NCBI GenBank assembly: GCA_964584135.1
Contig: CAZOYN010000057.1
Span: forward strand, 1 to 5,208
Reading direction: 5' to 3'
Length of the DNA stretch: 5,208 nt
DNA from: CAZOYN01 sp964584135
GTDB lineage: Bacteria; Patescibacteriota; Saccharimonadia; Saccharimonadales; UBA4665
The position numbers and the translations under genes were made by a program. Position 1 is the first letter of the stretch. Each line of letters starts with the position of its first letter. A model generated the notes under the pieces. It was not told where the DNA came from and searched no databases. It worked only from the letters and a program-made list of their open reading frames with translations. Shown piece after piece: positions 4,800-5,208 of the stretch.

Positions 4800-5208
4800 C
4801 TACTGGCTTTTTAGCTGCTGGTAGTACTCGAGAGCGGCCTCGGCGGCTTTTTGCTGGCCGGCTTGTTTGGATGGGCCAATGCCTTGGCCGCGCAGTTCAC
4901 CGTTCACGAACACGCCCACGGTGAAGATCTTGTCGTGGTCGGGGCCCTCTTCGCTGACGACCTTGTATACAGGCGTGGCAGTTTCCTGGCTCTGGGCCAG
5001 CTCCTGCAAGTGAGACTTCGCGTCCATCCACGAACCGCTGGCCAAAATATGCTCGAAGGTGCTCAAAATAGTCTCGGTAATAAAGGTTTTGGCGGCTTCG
5101 TAGCCCTGGTCCAGGTAGAGGGCGCCAATCACGGCTTCAAAACTAATGGCTAAAATCTGGGCCCGGGCCCGTTCGGTGCCCCGCTTTTCACCCCGGCTGA
5201 GGCGCAAA
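4800..5208 (-). CDS. rnc: Ribonuclease III (5' partial)
   Basis: Double-strand-specific endoribonuclease that processes rRNA precursors and structured mRNAs. The visible 135 residues cover the end of the nuclease domain and the whole dsRNA-binding domain. The nuclease part reads LRLSRGEKRGTERARAQILAISFEAVIGALYLDQGYEAAKTFI; its Glu (FEAV, visible residue 24) matches essential E. coli Glu117. The position of metal-binding Asp114 (ILAD in most homologues) is Ile21 here. The dsRBD runs from about DAKSHLQELAQ (62) through GPDHDKIFTVGVFV to GPSKQAGQQKAAEAALEYYQQL at the C-terminus. The frame stays open to the window edge; its first visible codon is an internal TTG, so the gene begins outside. Stop TAG. 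The signature motif carrying the other two metal ligands is not visible. Family assignment is secure. Confidence 0.94.
   Translation of the reverse strand, partial: LRLSRGEKRGTERARAQILAISFEAVIGALYLDQGYEAAKTFITETILSTFEHILASGSWMDAKSHLQELAQSQETATPVYKVVSEEGPDHDKIFTVGVFVNGELRGQGIGPSKQAGQQKAAEAALEYYQQLKSQ

Noticed and set aside
1..5208. Code 25 or code 4 (TGA read as Gly or Trp)
   Set aside because: All conserved Gly and Trp positions inspected use GGN and TGG, and no gene needs read-through of TGA to reach normal length.

Overview
The window reads as a compact bacterial chromosome segment with eight protein genes: two cut by the window edges, one orphan, and no RNA genes, IS elements or CRISPR. 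The mix suggests a Candidate Phyla Radiation (Patescibacteria) genome, with Saccharibacteria my best guess. The reasons are a short TrmD, S16 and KH proteins with long acidic tails, a broken rpsP-khpA-rimM-trmD-rplS neighbourhood, and a Ni-type superoxide dismutase. This is inference; an actinobacterial or other Ni-SOD lineage cannot be excluded without a phylogeny. The standard code fits: no gene body needs a reassigned TGA.

Layout, left to right. (1) 2-1459, + strand: a 14-TM DHA2-family drug/proton antiporter lacking its N-terminus. It meets the next gene tail to tail. (2) 1461-2835, - strand, read right to left: trmD (tRNA m1G37 methyltransferase), sodN (Ni superoxide dismutase) and sodX (the S26 peptidase expected to remove the SodN propeptide). 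sodN has its own -10-like hexamer and a strong ribosome binding site, and sodN-sodX is a tight two-gene operon. (3) 2836-2885: a short divergent intergenic region with a perfect 10-bp palindrome. (4) 2886-3452, + strand: an orphan acidic protein of 188 aa, AT-richer than its neighbours. (5) 3453-3631: a gene-free stretch with a strong bidirectional terminator, a second hairpin with a T-rich tail, and a 16-bp near-palindrome. (6) 3632-5208, - strand, read right to left: rnc (RNase III, N-terminus missing), rpsP (S16) behind a near-consensus sigma70 promoter, and khpA (KH protein) behind an extended -10 promoter.

How the genes work together: most - strand genes serve RNA processing and translation (RNase III, S16, KhpA, TrmD). 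The sodN-sodX pair is a self-contained antioxidant module in which the peptidase exposes the N-terminal His that helps bind Ni. The main points for a second look are the Ni-SOD cassette in a probably reduced genome, an Ile at a metal-binding Asp position of RNase III, a Glu at the catalytic Asp position of TrmD, the orphan sitting where rimM is usually found, and the complete absence of TGA stops.
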